From assembly GCA_017312345.1 (NCBI GenBank), contig BLAA01000001.1, forward strand, positions 434,001-498,000: 64,000 bases of DNA, read 5' to 3'. The DNA is from Candidatus Denitrolinea symbiosum. Its GTDB lineage: Bacteria > Chloroflexota > Anaerolineae > Anaerolineales > Villigracilaceae. The position numbers were made by a program, and so were the translations under genes. Shown piece by piece: positions 16,168-23,899 of the stretch. Numbering within the stretch: the first letter of the stretch is position 1; the number at the start of each line of letters is the position of its first letter. The notes below the pieces were generated by a model. That model had not been told where the DNA came from. It saw only the letters and a list, made by a program, of their open reading frames with translations, and did not search any database.

Positions 16168-16214
16168 GTGGTCTCGATACATCCCGCGACGATCACGCGG
16201 GACTACTCGACCAC
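16168..16214. repeat. GTGGTC...GACCAC palindromic repeat, copy 1
   Basis: GTGGTCTCGATAC at the left end is an imperfect inverted copy of CTACTCGACCAC at the right end; between them lie CCCGCG and CGCGGG. A second copy is at 25159-25207. Confidence 0.75.
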
Positions 16215-16232
16215 CACAAATCTCCAGTCTCA

Positions 16233-16260
16233 AATTACCAATTACCAATCCCTAATTACA
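16233..16260 (+). repeat. Tandem heptamer tract (4 units) upstream of pyrB
   Basis: The units are AATTACC, AATTACC, AATCCCT, AATTACA. The tract sits directly before the pyrB ribosome-binding site. Confidence 0.7.
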
Positions 16261-16270
16261 AAGGAGCCCC

Positions 16271-17248
16271 ATGCCCACAAATTCCTCCTCCCTCTACCTG
16301 CCGTTCGGCGAAAACAAAAACGCCGCATGGTATGGCAAAGACATCATTTCCGTCAAGCAATTCTCGCGCAAAGACCTTGACTACATCTTCGGCGTAGCGC
16401 ACGAGATGCGCGGCATGGTCGAGCGCGTCGGGACGTTCGATCTGCTGAAAGGCAAGATTCTGGCGAACCTGTTTTACGAACCGTCCACGCGCACGTCGTC
16501 GTCGTTCACCGCCGCGATGGAACGGCTTGGCGGCTCGGTCATCCCGATCAATGAGGTGAAGTATTCGTCGGTGACGAAAGGCGAAACGCTTGCGGATACC
16601 GTCCGCACGCTCGAATGTTATGCCGATGTGATCGTGTTGCGTCATCCCGAAACGGGGTCGGCGGCGATCGCGTCGAAGGCGGCGAAGAAGCCGATCATCA
16701 ACGCGGGCGACGGCACGGGCGAACATCCCACGCAGGCGCTGCTCGACGCGTTCACCGTCAAATCCGAACTCGGGCGCTTCGACGGCTTGACCGTCACCAT
16801 GCTCGGCGATTTGAAATATGGACGCACGGTCCATTCGCTGGCGCGTTTGCTGTCGTTGTTTGACGTGAAGTTGAATTACGTCTCGCCCGATATTTTGAAG
16901 ATGCCGAAAGAAGTGATGGATGAAGTCGGCGAGAAAAACATTCCGCAAGCCGAGTTCGATTCGCTCGATCAAGTCCTGCCCGAAACCGACGTGCTGTACG
17001 TCACACGCGTCCAAAAGGAACGCTTTGAAAACGTGGATGAATATGAAAAGGTCAAAGGCGCGTATGTGATCGATCCTGCCGTCATGCAAGCCGCAAAACA
17101 AAAGATGATCGTCATGCATCCGCTCCCGCGCGTCACCGAGATCAGCATGGACTTCGACGACGATCCCCGCGCGGCGTACTTCCGCCAGATGGAATATGGT
17201 CTCTACGTGAGAATGGCGCTGCTGGCGATGGTGTTGGGCAAAGCCTAA
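16271..17248 (+). CDS. pyrB: Aspartate carbamoyltransferase catalytic chain
   Basis: PyrB joins carbamoyl phosphate and aspartate, the committed step of pyrimidine synthesis. The 325 aa protein has the carbamoyl-phosphate loop [12 protein letters not shown] at residues 69-80, [14 protein letters not shown] near residue 151 and the closing [10 protein letters not shown] near residue 285. AAAGGAG precedes the ATG. No pyrI regulatory gene is present here. It is separated from the NIF3-like gene by about 145 bp holding a palindromic repeat and a heptamer tract, but remains in the same orientation within the pyr cluster. Confidence 0.97.
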   Translation: MPTNSSSLYLPFGENKNAAWYGKDIISVKQFSRKDLDYIFGVAHEMRGMVERVGTFDLLKGKILANLFYEPSTRTSSSFTAAMERLGGSVIPINEVKYSSVTKGETLADTVRTLECYADVIVLRHPETGSAAIASKAAKKPIINAGDGTGEHPTQALLDAFTVKSELGRFDGLTVTMLGDLKYGRTVHSLARLLSLFDVKLNYVSPDILKMPKEVMDEVGEKNIPQAEFDSLDQVLPETDVLYVTRVQKERFENVDEYEKVKGAYVIDPAVMQAAKQKMIVMHPLPRVTEISMDFDDDPRAAYFRQMEYGLYVRMALLAMVLGKA

Positions 17249-17256
17249 ATTTATTA

Positions 17257-17325
17257 ACCGCTAAGAACGCTAAGTTCGCAAAGAAAATCTTTAAAAATCT
17301 TCGCGCTCTTTGCGTGCTTCGCGGT
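17257..17325. repeat. ACCGC...GCGGT nonamer palindrome, copy A
   Basis: Three 9-nt units (ACCGCTAAG, AACGCTAAG, TTCGCAAAG) are followed by an AT-rich spacer and three units in inverted orientation (CTTCGCGCT, CTTTGCGTG, CTTCGCGGT). It fills the pyrB-pyrF gap. Related copies are at 18164 and 40130. Confidence 0.8.
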
Positions 17326-17337
17326 AAAAGGATTTTT

Positions 17338-18171
17338 ATGGAAACTTTTTTTTCTTTTTTGGAAAAACGCGTCGACGACTGCTCATCCCTCTTATGCGTT
17401 GGACTCGACCCGCACGTGAGCGAACTTAAGGAGCCTTCTCCCGCGTCTGCCCTCGACTTCTGCCTGACTCTCATTAAGGAGACCGCTCCCTACGCCGCGG
17501 CGTTCAAACCCAACGCAGCATTCTTCGAAGTCTTCGGCGCCGAAGGGTGGACAGCGCTCAAGCAGGTCATCGAAGCGATTGACGCCGAGTCGCGGCGACT
17601 CGGTTCGCGCATCCCCGTCATCCTGGACGCGAAGCGAGGCGACATCGCCTCCACAGCCGAGGCCTACGCGAGGTCCGCGTTCGAGACGTTGGGCGCGCAC
17701 TGCATCACGTTGAGTCCGTATTTGGGAAAAGACTCCATCGAGCCGTTCCTGCAATATCCGGAGAAAGGTATCTTCCTGCTGTGCAAAACCTCCAACCCGG
17801 GTTCGATGGACCTGCAGAATGCGTTCGTCATGCCCGTGGGCTCGGACATCCCCGTGCCACTTTACCTGCACGTGGCGCAGCTCGCGCAGCAGTGGAACAC
17901 GGACAACAACATCGGGCTCGTGGTCGGCGCGACGCACGCGAAGATCATGGAGATCATCCGCGCCGCCGTGCCAGACCTGTGGTTCCTCGCGCCGGGCGTC
18001 GGCGCGCAGGGCGGGGACCTGGAGCTGGCGCTGAAGTCAGGCCTGCGGGCGGACGGCAAAGGGATGCTCATCCCCATCTCGCGCGGCATTTCGCGCGCGC
18101 AGAATCCCAAATCCGCCGCGGCGGAGATACGGGATGAGATGTTACATATCAAGAATCAATTGAACCGCTAA
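17338..18171 (+). CDS. pyrF: Orotidine 5'-phosphate decarboxylase
   Basis: PyrF decarboxylates OMP to UMP, the last step of the pathway. The 277 aa protein belongs to the longer type 2 group: SLLCVGLDPHVSELKEP near residue 20, the catalytic VILDAKRGDIASTAEAYA near residue 90, then LVVGATHAKIMEIIRAAVP and LAPGVGAQGGDLE. The start METFFSF was chosen over an earlier ATG because the earlier one lies inside the palindromic repeat. It is flanked on both sides by copies of that repeat, which could form hairpins in the operon mRNA. Confidence 0.95.
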   Translation: METFFSFLEKRVDDCSSLLCVGLDPHVSELKEPSPASALDFCLTLIKETAPYAAAFKPNAAFFEVFGAEGWTALKQVIEAIDAESRRLGSRIPVILDAKRGDIASTAEAYARSAFETLGAHCITLSPYLGKDSIEPFLQYPEKGIFLLCKTSNPGSMDLQNAFVMPVGSDIPVPLYLHVAQLAQQWNTDNNIGLVVGATHAKIMEIIRAAVPDLWFLAPGVGAQGGDLELALKSGLRADGKGMLIPISRGISRAQNPKSAAAEIRDEMLHIKNQLNR

Positions 18172-18224
18172 GAACGCCAAGAAAGATTTTTTAGATCCTT
18201 CGCGCTCTTCGCGTGCTTGGCGGT
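18164..18224. repeat. ACCGC...GCGGT nonamer palindrome, copy B
   Basis: Units ACCGCTAAG and AACGCCAAG are followed by an AT-rich spacer and inverted units CTTCGCGCT, CTTCGCGTG, CTTGGCGGT. It overlaps the last codons of pyrF and ends just before the pyrE ribosome-binding site. Confidence 0.8.
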
Positions 18225-18242
18225 AAACAAAAAGGAAGCGCA

Positions 18243-18854
18243 ATGACTGAACTTACCCCATCGCAAGAATCCCTCGCCAACGAATCGTTGTCCGCTGGCT
18301 GTATCCAATTCGGCGAATTCACCCTCAAGTCGGGACTGCAATCCCCCATCTACATCGACCTGCGGCGGGTCATCGCCTATCCAAAACTGCTACAGCAAAT
18401 TGCGGAGGCGTATCTCCCGGTCCTCGGTCCCCTGTCCTTCGACCGAATCGCCGGATTGCCCTACGCAGCGATTCCCATCGCGACAGCGATCTCGCTGGCG
18501 GGCAACTATCCCATGATCTACCCGCGCAAGGAAGCCAAGTCCTACGGCACGAAAGCGGAGATCGAAGGCGAATATCACGCGGGCGAGACGGTCGTTGTCA
18601 TTGACGATCTCGCCACCACCGGCGGAAGCAAATTCGAAGCCATCGAAAAATTGACAGGCGCAGGCTTGGTCGTGAAAGACGTCGTCGTGCTGATTGACCG
18701 TCAGTCCGGCGCGAAGGAGTCGCTGGCGCAGGCGGGATATTCCATGCACGCGGTGTTGACGATCACGCAGATGTTGGAGTATTGGGAAGAGACGGGGAAG
18801 GTGGAAAAAGATAAGATCGAGGCGGCGCGGAAGTTTTTGCTGGAGACAAAGTAG
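18243..18854 (+). CDS. pyrE: Orotate phosphoribosyltransferase
   Basis: PyrE couples orotate to PRPP to form OMP. The 203 aa protein has the type I fold signatures GEFTLKSGLQSPIYIDLR near residue 25, IYPRKEAKSYGTKAEIEGEY for the flexible catalytic loop, and the PRPP loop VVVIDDLATTGGSKFEAI near residue 120. AAGGAAG precedes the chosen ATG; an earlier ATG lies within the repeat. It is the last gene of the pyr operon. pyrD and the carbamoyl-phosphate synthase genes are not in the window. Confidence 0.96.
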   Translation: MTELTPSQESLANESLSAGCIQFGEFTLKSGLQSPIYIDLRRVIAYPKLLQQIAEAYLPVLGPLSFDRIAGLPYAAIPIATAISLAGNYPMIYPRKEAKSYGTKAEIEGEYHAGETVVVIDDLATTGGSKFEAIEKLTGAGLVVKDVVVLIDRQSGAKESLAQAGYSMHAVLTITQMLEYWEETGKVEKDKIEAARKFLLETK

Positions 18855-18856
18855 GG

Positions 18857-18910
18857 TTATCCGATTACCTTGACGACATTCCGTCCCGCCGCGCCGCTGA
18901 TCCCGCCTCC
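18857..18910 (-). pseudogene. 3'-terminal remnant of a CrtI/PYROXD2-like oxidoreductase
   Basis: Read on the minus strand, the last 18 codons before TAA encode GGGISGAAGRNVVKVIG. This is almost identical to the C-terminus GGGISGAAGRNVVKVLK of the intact gene that ends at 22379. Upstream of this point the frame loses all similarity and soon stops. It is a leftover 3' end from a lost or rearranged copy. Confidence 0.75.
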
Positions 18911-18941
18911 GCAGGTTTGAGCAAATAGTCCCTGCTTCTAC

Positions 18942-19520
18942 TCAAGCAAACTGCTCCAAATTGACCGCCACCATCGGGAAGGCTTCATCCACAAATTTTT
19001 CGAGCGTGGGACGTTTTTTCAAATGACTGTAATATGAGGCAAGCCCGTACATCGCCCACGCGGCGACCGTCGCGGGGATCTCGGTGGAGATTTTGGTATT
19101 CGTCTGTTTCAACCAGTGAGACAACAACTCGAACAGCCTGTTCTTGATGGCGCCTTCCGCCAACGCTTCAAATTGCTGGCGCGGTTTTGGGCAGTCGTTA
19201 TGAATGCGAGACGAAAACTCGCACACAGCCACGATCAGGTTGCGCAAATTATCGGAGGAGTACTGGCAGGCGTCCAACAGGCGCTTTTCGATCTCCTGCA
19301 TAAACATCTGGTCTATCCAATAATCCAGTAATTTAAATTTGTCCTCGAAGTGCGCGTAGAACGTGGCGCGGTTGACCTGCGCTTTGCTGGTTACATCCTG
19401 CACGAAGATGGCGTCGAATCCCTTTTCAGCGAGGAGATCGCCGAAGGCTTGCAGGATCAAGCCGCGGGTCCGTTTGACGCGGGGGTCGAGTTTTTCTTGT
19501 TCTTTCGGGTTAGACGACAT
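18942..19520 (-). CDS. TetR/AcrR family regulator
   Basis: The 192 aa protein has an N-terminal TetR helix-turn-helix at about residues 14-62: RGLILQAFGDLLAEKGFDAI, then VTSKAQVNRATFYAHFEDKF. A ligand-binding helical domain follows. GGAG precedes the ATG. It diverges from an NAD(P)-dependent oxidoreductase gene whose promoter contains two inverted repeats, a typical TetR target. The ligand is unknown; with redox genes next door a small reactive or aromatic compound is a guess. Confidence 0.88.
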   Translation of the reverse strand: MSSNPKEQEKLDPRVKRTRGLILQAFGDLLAEKGFDAIFVQDVTSKAQVNRATFYAHFEDKFKLLDYWIDQMFMQEIEKRLLDACQYSSDNLRNLIVAVCEFSSRIHNDCPKPRQQFEALAEGAIKNRLFELLSHWLKQTNTKISTEIPATVAAWAMYGLASYYSHLKKRPTLEKFVDEAFPMVAVNLEQFA

Positions 19521-19565
19521 TTTCGCTCCAGTGTTGCTTAGTCAACGAAATCCGATTTTTGATGG

Positions 19566-19627
19566 TTGACCTGAACGGGTAAGGAAGGTAAATTAGACAA
19601 CATCTGTTGTTTAGAATACAACTGTAT
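19566..19627 (+). promoter_or_regulatory. Promoter with two candidate TetR operators
   Basis: TTGACC (19566-19571) and TAAATT (19589-19594) are separated by 17 bp. ACAACA-TC-TGTTGT (19597-19610) covers the expected start point, and ATACA-AC-TGTAT (19616-19627) follows. The gap between the divergent genes is only 135 bp. Confidence 0.55.
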
Positions 19628-19655
19628 ATTATCACTCAATTCAAGGAGAGTCAAG

Positions 19656-20300
19656 ATGAACGTAACAATTATTGGAGCAGGCAACATGGGGCGCGGTATC
19701 GGAACCCGCGCCGTCGCGGGCGGTCACTCGGTGACCTTTGTGGATCGGAATCCCGAAGTCGCTGAAAAGACCGCAAGCGATGTCAAGGCATTGGCAAAGA
19801 ACGGCGCCAAAGTTTCCACTGCCCCTCTCGACGATCCGCAACTCGGCGATGTGGTTGTGTTGGCTGTGGCGTACGGCACGAATATCGAACTCGCCAAACA
19901 ACTTGGCGACAAACTCGCTGGCAAGGTCGTCGTGGAAATTGCCAATCCCCTGAACGCCACGCTCGATGAAATGGTCACCGCCCCCGATTCATCCTCCGCC
20001 GAAGATGTAGCGAAGGCGATTGCGAACGGAGCGAAAGTCGTCAAGGCGTTCAACACGACGTTGGCAGGCACGCTTCATTCTGGACAGGTGGCTGGTCAGC
20101 CCCTGGACGTCTTTATCGCAGGCGACGATGCGGACGCCAAAGCCAAAGTCGCGCAACTCGTCACAGACGGCGGTATGCGCGCCGTAGATTCTGGTCCGCT
20201 CCGCCGCGCCCGTCAGATCGAAGCGATGCAATTTCTGCATATCGCTCTTCAAAGCGAGTTGGGCACCAACTGGGGCAGCGCGCTGAAAATCTTGAGCTAG
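19656..20300 (+). CDS. NADPH:F420 oxidoreductase-like NAD(P)-binding protein
   Basis: The 214 aa protein begins with the Rossmann motif VTIIGAGNMGRGIGTRAVAG and has the family segments VVVLAVAYGTNIELAKQL, VVEIANPLN, VVKAFNTTLAGTL and VDSGPLRRARQIEAMQFLH. These fit the F420-dependent NADP reductase / pyrroline-5-carboxylate reductase-like group of 200-220 aa proteins. Whether it uses F420 cannot be decided from sequence alone. It is divergent from tetR, and its downstream neighbour before the IS1595 insertion was an LLM-class oxidoreductase, itself a family that often uses F420 or flavin. Confidence 0.82.
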   Translation: MNVTIIGAGNMGRGIGTRAVAGGHSVTFVDRNPEVAEKTASDVKALAKNGAKVSTAPLDDPQLGDVVVLAVAYGTNIELAKQLGDKLAGKVVVEIANPLNATLDEMVTAPDSSSAEDVAKAIANGAKVVKAFNTTLAGTLHSGQVAGQPLDVFIAGDDADAKAKVAQLVTDGGMRAVDSGPLRRARQIEAMQFLHIALQSELGTNWGSALKILS

Positions 20301-20322
20301 GCTTCGGATGTTGTTTTGAATA

Positions 20323-21311
20323 AAAAACTCGGCTCATGTTCAGAACAAGTGATTCGGTAGAATAGGGGCATGGACTTTCCAATTGTTGAACTCATGGATC
20401 GAGATGCATGTACGGTCTGGCTAACCGAGCATTTTCATCCCGATGGATTGAAATGCCCACATTGTAAAGCTGGTCTTGAGCAGGCGACTCGATTTCGTAA
20501 GACCAAACAAAGCGGTCTGATTGTATATCGGTGCAAAGCCTGTCGTGGCATCTACAATCTCTACAGCGGAACTGCGTTTGAAGGAAGACACTTCACTCCT
20601 GAGCAAACTATCCTTTTCATTCGCGAGGTGGTGCAGGGGAAGCCAACGGCGAAGTTGTCGCGAGAATTGAGCATCAGTCGCACAACCGGGCTGACCGTGA
20701 GGCATCTGCTTCAGGCGAATGCCAAGAAGGAACAAGCGACCAAACCCTTGAGCGATCTGGAAGTCGAAACCGACGAAATGTTCCAGAACGCGGGGGAAAA
20801 AAGGAGAGTGGCACGGCGATCCGCAGGATCCGCCTCGCAAACGAGCCAATAAACGGCGCGGGCGAGGGACGTATGCGAATGATCGTCCGCCGGTCTGCGC
20901 AGTGATTGGGCGCGAAACGCGCCAAGTGCGGATCCAAGTGATGCCAGATACAAAAGGCGATAGCTTGTGTCCATTTGTCGAGAACTTTACCAGACCAGAA
21001 GCGACGCTCTACACAGATGAATACGACAGTTACAATCGCTTACAACGCGTGCGTCACACCGTCTGTCATGGAAAGAATGAATATGCACGTGATGACGATG
21101 GAGATGGCGTTCGGGAAGTCCACGTCAACTCCAACGAAGGCGGCTGGACAGGGTTGCGTAATTTCTTGCGACCCTATCGCGGTGTTCATAAAGCATACTT
21201 GTCAGGCTATGCCGCCATCCACGAATTGGCTGTGAACCATAAACGCATCTCGCCGAGTCTCGTCGCTAAACTGGTCCGTAATCACTTGTTCTGAACATGA
21301 GCCAAAAACTC
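20323..21311 (+). mobile_element. IS1595-family insertion sequence with 8-bp target duplication
   Basis: The element spans 20331-21303 (973 bp). Its ends are 24-bp perfect inverted repeats starting GGCTCATGTTCAGAACAAG. The 8-bp direct repeat AAAAACTC flanks it (20323-20330 and 21304-21311), as expected for IS1595. It separates the F420-type oxidoreductase gene from the LLM oxidoreductase gene. Intact repeats and duplication indicate a recent insertion. Confidence 0.93.
20370..21294 (+). pseudogene. IS1595-family transposase, frameshifted at an A6 run
   Basis: The first part (to 20852) has the zinc ribbon CPHCKAG...CKACRGIYNL and the first catalytic Asp in LEVETDEMF. The second part (from about 20803 in the +1 frame) continues GEWHGDPQDPPRKRANKRRG, then TLYTDEYDSYN with the second Asp, and the C-terminal EGGWTGLRNFLRPYRGVHKAYL. 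The two are joined only if one A of the six at 20797-20802 is skipped. This may be an inactivating indel, transcriptional slippage on the A run, or a sequencing error in a homopolymer. A TAGAAT box lies six bases before the ATG. Confidence 0.85.
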
Positions 21312-21345
21312 TCACCCCGTTTGTGACACTTTTTCGTAGGGCGAT

Positions 21346-21387
21346 TTCCCCCTCTCCCGTTGGGAGAGGGCGGGGTGAGGGGAATTG
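21346..21387. repeat. REP-like CCCTCTCCC/GGGAGAGGG palindrome, copy 1
   Basis: A perfect 9-bp stem (21350-21358 with 21362-21370) has a 3-nt loop and is followed by GGGGTGAGGGGAATTG. The same stem and tail occur, in inverted orientation, inside the CrtI-like gene at 23157-23219. This copy sits just upstream of the LLM oxidoreductase ribosome-binding site. Confidence 0.85.
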
Positions 21388-21401
21388 AAAGAAGGTATAT
21401 G

Positions 21402-22274
21402 ATGGCTAACGATCAACGCAACATAAAATTTGGATATTTTCTCATCCCGACTGTAGACGCCCCCCTGCTTTCCATCGCGCAAGAGGTCGAGCGACTCGGT
21501 CTCGACTATATCGCTGTGCAGGATCATCCATACCAGCGGCACTTTGTTGACACGTGGACTTTATTGAGCATGATTGCGGCTAAAACCTCGCGCATCGGAC
21601 TCTTGCCCGATGTGACGAACTTGCCGCTGCGCCCGCCTGCCGTCATGGCAAAAGCTGCCGCCACCATTGACGTGTTGAGCGGCGGACGTTTCGAACTGGG
21701 TCTCGGCGCGGGAGCGTTTTGGGATGCAATCGAAGCGTACGGAGGTCCTAGGCACAGTACGGGCGACGCGCTCGAGGCTATGGCTGAAGCGATCGAAGTG
21801 ATTCGCATGATGTGGAGCGGCGACCGCAATCTGCGCTTTGATGGACAGTATTACCAACTGAGCGGAGCGCAATCTGGACCTGTGCCTGCGCATCCCATCG
21901 GAATTTGGCTCGGCGTGAACGGTCCGCGCGCGCTCAAGTTGGCGGGCAAGGTCGCCGATGGTTGGCTGCCGTCGCTGCGCGGCGATCTTTCGGCGATTGC
22001 CGAAAAGAGCAAACGCCTCGATGACGCCGTCGCCGAGGCGGGTCGCGACCCAGCCAGCATCCGCCGCGTGATCAACGTGAACGGCGTGATCACAGACGGC
22101 GCGTCCAATGGATTATTGCAAGGACCCGTGAACCAATGGGTGGACGAGTTGACGAATCTCGTCAGCGCCCACCGCTTCGACACCTTTATCTTCTGGGGAG
22201 AGGGCGGGAACCAACTGCAAAGGTTTGCCGAGGAAGTCGCGCCCGCCGTTCGGGAACGGGTCGCCGCAAAGTGA
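21402..22274 (+). CDS. LLM-class flavin/F420-dependent oxidoreductase
   Basis: The 290 aa protein is a luciferase-like TIM barrel: IKFGYFLIPTVDAPLLSIAQ at the start, LDYIAVQDHPYQRHFVDTW, ETSRIGLLPDVTNLPLRPPA-type segments, VLSGGRFELGLGAG near residue 90 and GIWLGVNGPRALKLAGKVAD near residue 165. Such enzymes oxidise or reduce small molecules with F420 or FMN. An F420-type reductase gene upstream, now split off by an IS, makes F420 plausible. Two ATGs are adjacent; the second has the better spacing from GAAGG. Confidence 0.87.
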   Translation: MANDQRNIKFGYFLIPTVDAPLLSIAQEVERLGLDYIAVQDHPYQRHFVDTWTLLSMIAAKTSRIGLLPDVTNLPLRPPAVMAKAAATIDVLSGGRFELGLGAGAFWDAIEAYGGPRHSTGDALEAMAEAIEVIRMMWSGDRNLRFDGQYYQLSGAQSGPVPAHPIGIWLGVNGPRALKLAGKVADGWLPSLRGDLSAIAEKSKRLDDAVAEAGRDPASIRRVINVNGVITDGASNGLLQGPVNQWVDELTNLVSAHRFDTFIFWGEGGNQLQRFAEEVAPAVRERVAAK

Positions 22275-22343
22275 ATCTATAGAAGGAATATCTCACTCAC
22301 AGTCGATTATGATATTGACTGCTATGGGTTTTTGATCAACTCC

Positions 22344-22380
22344 AAAAGGCATCCAAGTTATAAGACTTCGGATGCCTTTT
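22344..22380. terminator. Convergent bidirectional terminator
   Basis: AAAAGGCATCC (22344-22354) pairs with GGATGCCTTTT (22370-22380). It has A and T tracts on both sides and lies between the convergent LLM and CrtI-like genes, reaching into the stop codon of the latter. Confidence 0.8.
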
Positions 22381-23899
22381 ATTTCAACACCTTTACGACG
22401 TTCCGTCCCGCCGCGCCGCTGATTCCGCCGCCTCCATGCACTCCGCTTCCGCACAGATACAAATTATCAATCGGCGTTTTGTGATTCGACCAGCCAGGGA
22501 TCGGGCGCATGAACAGAAATTGATCGAGCATCAACTGTCCGTGGTTGATATCGCCTTCGGTTAAACCATAAATTTCTTCTAAATCTTTTGGAGTTATCGT
22601 TTTGGTTTTTACGATTGACGATTTCAGATTGGGGAAATACTCGCTCAATGTGTCAATTGCCAGTCTTTCAACTTTTCCACTTTCCACTTGCCACTCGCCA
22701 CTTTTCAGATTGTATGGCGCAAACTGAAAATGGATCGAAACCGTGTTCCCCGAAGTCGTAATTTCAAGATACGGCTTTTCTGAAATTTCGCCGTATTTCG
22801 CGGAGTCGTAAGCCTTTTCCAAATATTTGACCGACGGCGCGACGCACAAAGTCCCTGCGGGGATTCCGTGCTGTCCATTCGTTTGCAAATGAATCTTCGC
22901 TACCGAGCCGCGCATTTTGATGGATTGCGTATGCCAGACGAATTCGGGCGGTAAATCCTGCGCGCCGACGAGTTTGAGTAACGTGTGCTTCGGGTCTGCG
23001 GACGAGATCACTGTTTCAGCGGAAATTTCTTCGCCGCTTGCCAGCACAACGCCTTTTGCGATTTGATTTTCTATTTTTATCTTCGCAACTTCGGCGTCGG
23101 TTCGAATCTCGCCACCGAAAGACTTGACTGCATTTTCTAAAGCAGATGTGATTTCACCAATTCCCCTCACCCCTGACTCCCCTCTCCCAGTGGGAGAGGG
23201 GCTGGGGGTGAGGGCGAGTCCGCCACGATTCAACCAATTATGAATTAACGTGTATCCCGTCCCAGCGGACATGGGTCCAAGGGTGGAGCCGTGAATCGCA
23301 ACCGAAGCGACCGCCGCTCGCAGGACTTCGCTTTCAAAATATTCTTCCGTCAACTCTTGCGCGGTCATCGGCAAGGCGCGGATGAAGTTCAGCATGTCCT
23401 TTCTGCCAGCCAGCCGCAGTTCGAGACCTAATTCAAGTAAGCCATATCCCTCGCGGAGATTCATATTCTTTGGCAATCGCGGCATGATGGTGGCATACGC
23501 CGCATCCAATATGCTCGCGGCTTTATCCATAAAGCGGACAAACTCTCCCCAGCGTGAAGCATCCTTTTCAGAGAAGCGTTTGATGTTTTCGGCGGCTTTG
23601 AGGGGATCAGAGTCGAGGATTAGAAAATTGCCGTCGGGTTGCAAGGAAATAAACGGCGGTTTTTCTGCAACGATGGGAAATGACAATTTCAAGTCTTTGA
23701 TAATGTCGGGACGTAACGTCCCGCCTGTTTGGACAGAATCGACTGTGAAGTTATCGCCAAAGGATTCGGTGACAACCGTCCCGCCGATAATAGAACGGCG
23801 TTCTAGGACTAAAACCTTTTTGCCTTGTTTTGCTAAATACGCGGCGGCGACAAGTCCATTGTGCCCCGCGCCGATGATGATGTAATCATATTTTGTCAT
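22379..23899 (-). CDS. CrtI/PYROXD2-like FAD-dependent oxidoreductase (repeat-invaded)
   Basis: The 506 aa protein has an N-terminal FAD-binding Rossmann motif YDYIIIGAGHNGLVAAAYLA, the C-terminal LYLCGSGVHGGGGISGAAGR signature and the phytoene desaturase/PYROXD2 layout. Carotenoid or other polyene oxidation is possible but unproven. Residues about 227-248 (including LTPSPSPTGRGE) are encoded by a REP-like palindrome. Residues about 399-408 (SGEWQVESGKVE region) are encoded by a tandem heptamer tract. An IS4-family element has inserted at the start codon; the target duplication recreates the ATG but leaves no good ribosome-binding site. Expression is therefore doubtful. Confidence 0.8.
   Translation of the reverse strand: MTKYDYIIIGAGHNGLVAAAYLAKQGKKVLVLERRSIIGGTVVTESFGDNFTVDSVQTGGTLRPDIIKDLKLSFPIVAEKPPFISLQPDGNFLILDSDPLKAAENIKRFSEKDASRWGEFVRFMDKAASILDAAYATIMPRLPKNMNLREGYGLLELGLELRLAGRKDMLNFIRALPMTAQELTEEYFESEVLRAAVASVAIHGSTLGPMSAGTGYTLIHNWLNRGGLALTPSPSPTGRGESGVRGIGEITSALENAVKSFGGEIRTDAEVAKIKIENQIAKGVVLASGEEISAETVISSADPKHTLLKLVGAQDLPPEFVWHTQSIKMRGSVAKIHLQTNGQHGIPAGTLCVAPSVKYLEKAYDSAKYGEISEKPYLEITTSGNTVSIHFQFAPYNLKSGEWQVESGKVERLAIDTLSEYFPNLKSSIVKTKTITPKDLEEIYGLTEGDINHGQLMLDQFLFMRPIPGWSNHKTPIDNLYLCGSGVHGGGGISGAAGRNVVKVLK
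22678..22705. repeat. Tandem heptamer tract (4 units) inside CrtI-like gene
   Basis: On the plus strand the units are CCACTTT, CCACTTG, CCACTCG, CCACTTT. A change of one unit would shift the reading frame of the host gene. Confidence 0.72.
23157..23219. repeat. REP-like palindrome, copy 2, inside CrtI-like gene
   Basis: CCCCTCTCCC (23179-23188) and GGGAGAGGGG (23192-23201) form a 10-bp stem. The flanks CAATTCCCCTCACCCC and GGGGGTGAGGG match the element at 21346. It is read through in frame by the oxidoreductase gene. Confidence 0.85.

Noticed and set aside
16225..16270. Possible CRISPR-like repeat tract
   Set aside because: Units are 7 bp without spacers. No CRISPR array or cas gene was seen anywhere in the window.
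20331..20370. Host promoter with leaderless start at 20370
   Set aside because: TAGAAT six bases before ATG fits the leaderless pattern, but it belongs to the IS transposase and contains AGGGG, so it was not counted among host genes.
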